A stretch of DNA of 64,000 bases from Dermatophilus congolensis (lineage in GTDB: Bacteria; Actinomycetota; Actinomycetes; Actinomycetales; Dermatophilaceae), in the NCBI RefSeq assembly GCF_900447215.1, contig NZ_UFYA01000001.1, forward strand, positions 2,418,001 to 2,482,000, in the 5' to 3' direction. Below are positions 63,632 through 64,000 of this stretch, piece by piece; the stretch's first letter is position 1, and each line of letters opens with the position of its first letter. The notes under the pieces were generated by a model, which was given only the letters and a program-made list of their open reading frames with translations, had not been told where the DNA came from and ran no database searches. The translations under genes and the position numbers were made by a program.

Positions 63632-64000
63632 ATGCACGACATCTCACCGATCACCCGCGCCATCCGCACCGGCATCGCCGAAGACCCCAACCACGGCGCC
63701 GTTATCCCACCGCTATACCTCAGCACCACATACACATTCGAAGGCTTTAACACCAAACGCATCCACGACTACAGCCGCGACACCAACCCCACCCGAGACA
63801 TCCTCACCCGCGCCCTCGCCACCCTTGAAGAAGGTGTAGGCGGTGTCACCACTTCTTCGGGAATGGGCGCCATCACCACCCTCTTATTCATGCTGACCAA
63901 CAGCGAAGACCACATTCTCGTCCCCGCCGACTGTTACGGCGGAACCTGGCGACTCTTCGAATCTCTCGCCGAACGCGGACACTTCACGTGTACCACCGCC
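63632..64000 (+). CDS. metB: Cystathionine gamma-synthase-like PLP enzyme, 3' end outside window
   Basis: 123 codons are visible, with no stop. The frame reads MHDISPITRAIRTGIAEDPNHGAVIPPLYLSTTYTF in order, then YSRDTNPTRDILTRALATLEEG, TTSSGMGAITTLLFML and VPADCYGGTWRLFESL, the standard N-terminal part of the Cys/Met-metabolism PLP family (the PLP Lys lies further on). The riboswitch upstream supports a role in methionine synthesis. An in-frame ATG at 63614 is possible, but the shorter start has GAGAGG at about 10 nt. MetB, MetZ or MetC cannot be told apart from this fragment. Confidence 0.85.
   Translation, partial: MHDISPITRAIRTGIAEDPNHGAVIPPLYLSTTYTFEGFNTKRIHDYSRDTNPTRDILTRALATLEEGVGGVTTSSGMGAITTLLFMLTNSEDHILVPADCYGGTWRLFESLAERGHFTCTTA

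Noticed and set aside
1-64000. tRNA genes, rRNA genes and CRISPR arrays
   Set aside because: No cloverleaf with a GTTCGA-type T-loop in a suitable context, no rRNA sequence and no regularly spaced repeats were seen by eye.

Overview
The window comes from a chromosome of a medium-GC actinobacterium. The evidence is GTG/TTG starts with strong Shine-Dalgarno sites, a LysX-type MprF/LysRS fusion, a type I dehydroquinase, a large single-chain PurL and a SAM-I-like riboswitch. A Micrococcales relative such as the Dermatophilaceae is plausible, but I cannot fix the genus. Most genes are housekeeping or cell-envelope genes. There are no rRNA genes, no tRNA genes and no CRISPR array.

Layout. 1-2.4 kb: the end of a GMC (cholesterol-oxidase-like) oxidoreductase, a membrane-anchored alpha/beta hydrolase and a small unknown protein, joined by 4- and 10-nt overlaps. 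3.1-5.0 kb: a glucose-type PTS EIIA and a BglG/LicT antiterminator, then a convergent DNA-alkyl repair gene. 5.1-9.8 kb: purL and the 5' part of a PAP2 phosphatase gene. 9.8-18.6 kb: a GC-rich IS21-family transposon. 18.6-29.8 kb: the 3' end of the PAP2 gene, a FUSC-type exporter, cstA-ybdD, a heparinase II/III-like lyase, a secreted trypsin-like protease, cysE and a frameshifted MFS pump. 29.8-43 kb: a BrkB-like protein, a catalytically empty alpha/beta hydrolase, an esterase-lysX pair, a secreted S33 peptidase, a frameshifted CPBP gene and a pyrimidine-dimer glycosylase. 43-55.3 kb: membrane proteins, a phosphodiesterase-fold protein, a lipase-like protein, yqeY, glgX, cobA, marR, aroD and a GlsB-like protein. 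55.3-64 kb: a pRiA4b-ORF3-like protein, a YtcJ-like amidohydrolase, zwf, a YciO-like gene, argS, a degenerate nucleotidyltransferase-like gene and a riboswitch-controlled metB cut by the window end.

The main find is the transposon at 9808-18610 (8803 bp). It carries istA-istB at the left, then arsA-arsD diverging from arsR-FAD oxidoreductase-ACR3, then an unknown 107-residue gene. It ends in TGGYTGTG-type termini, each with tandem 23-nt repeats, and is flanked by a 6-bp direct repeat GCTGGG. Removing the element and one repeat copy restores an uninterrupted 237-codon PAP2 gene whose third catalytic motif is split by the insertion. IS21 elements normally carry only istAB, so this looks like an arsenic-resistance transposon moved by IS21 machinery. 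Similar ArsR-like operators lie before both ars transcription units.

Other points of note are two single-base frameshifts in short homopolymer runs (MFS and CPBP genes), very long perfect palindromes used as gene-end terminators, and sharp switches in strand composition (for example near 55.3 kb) that do not follow gene direction.
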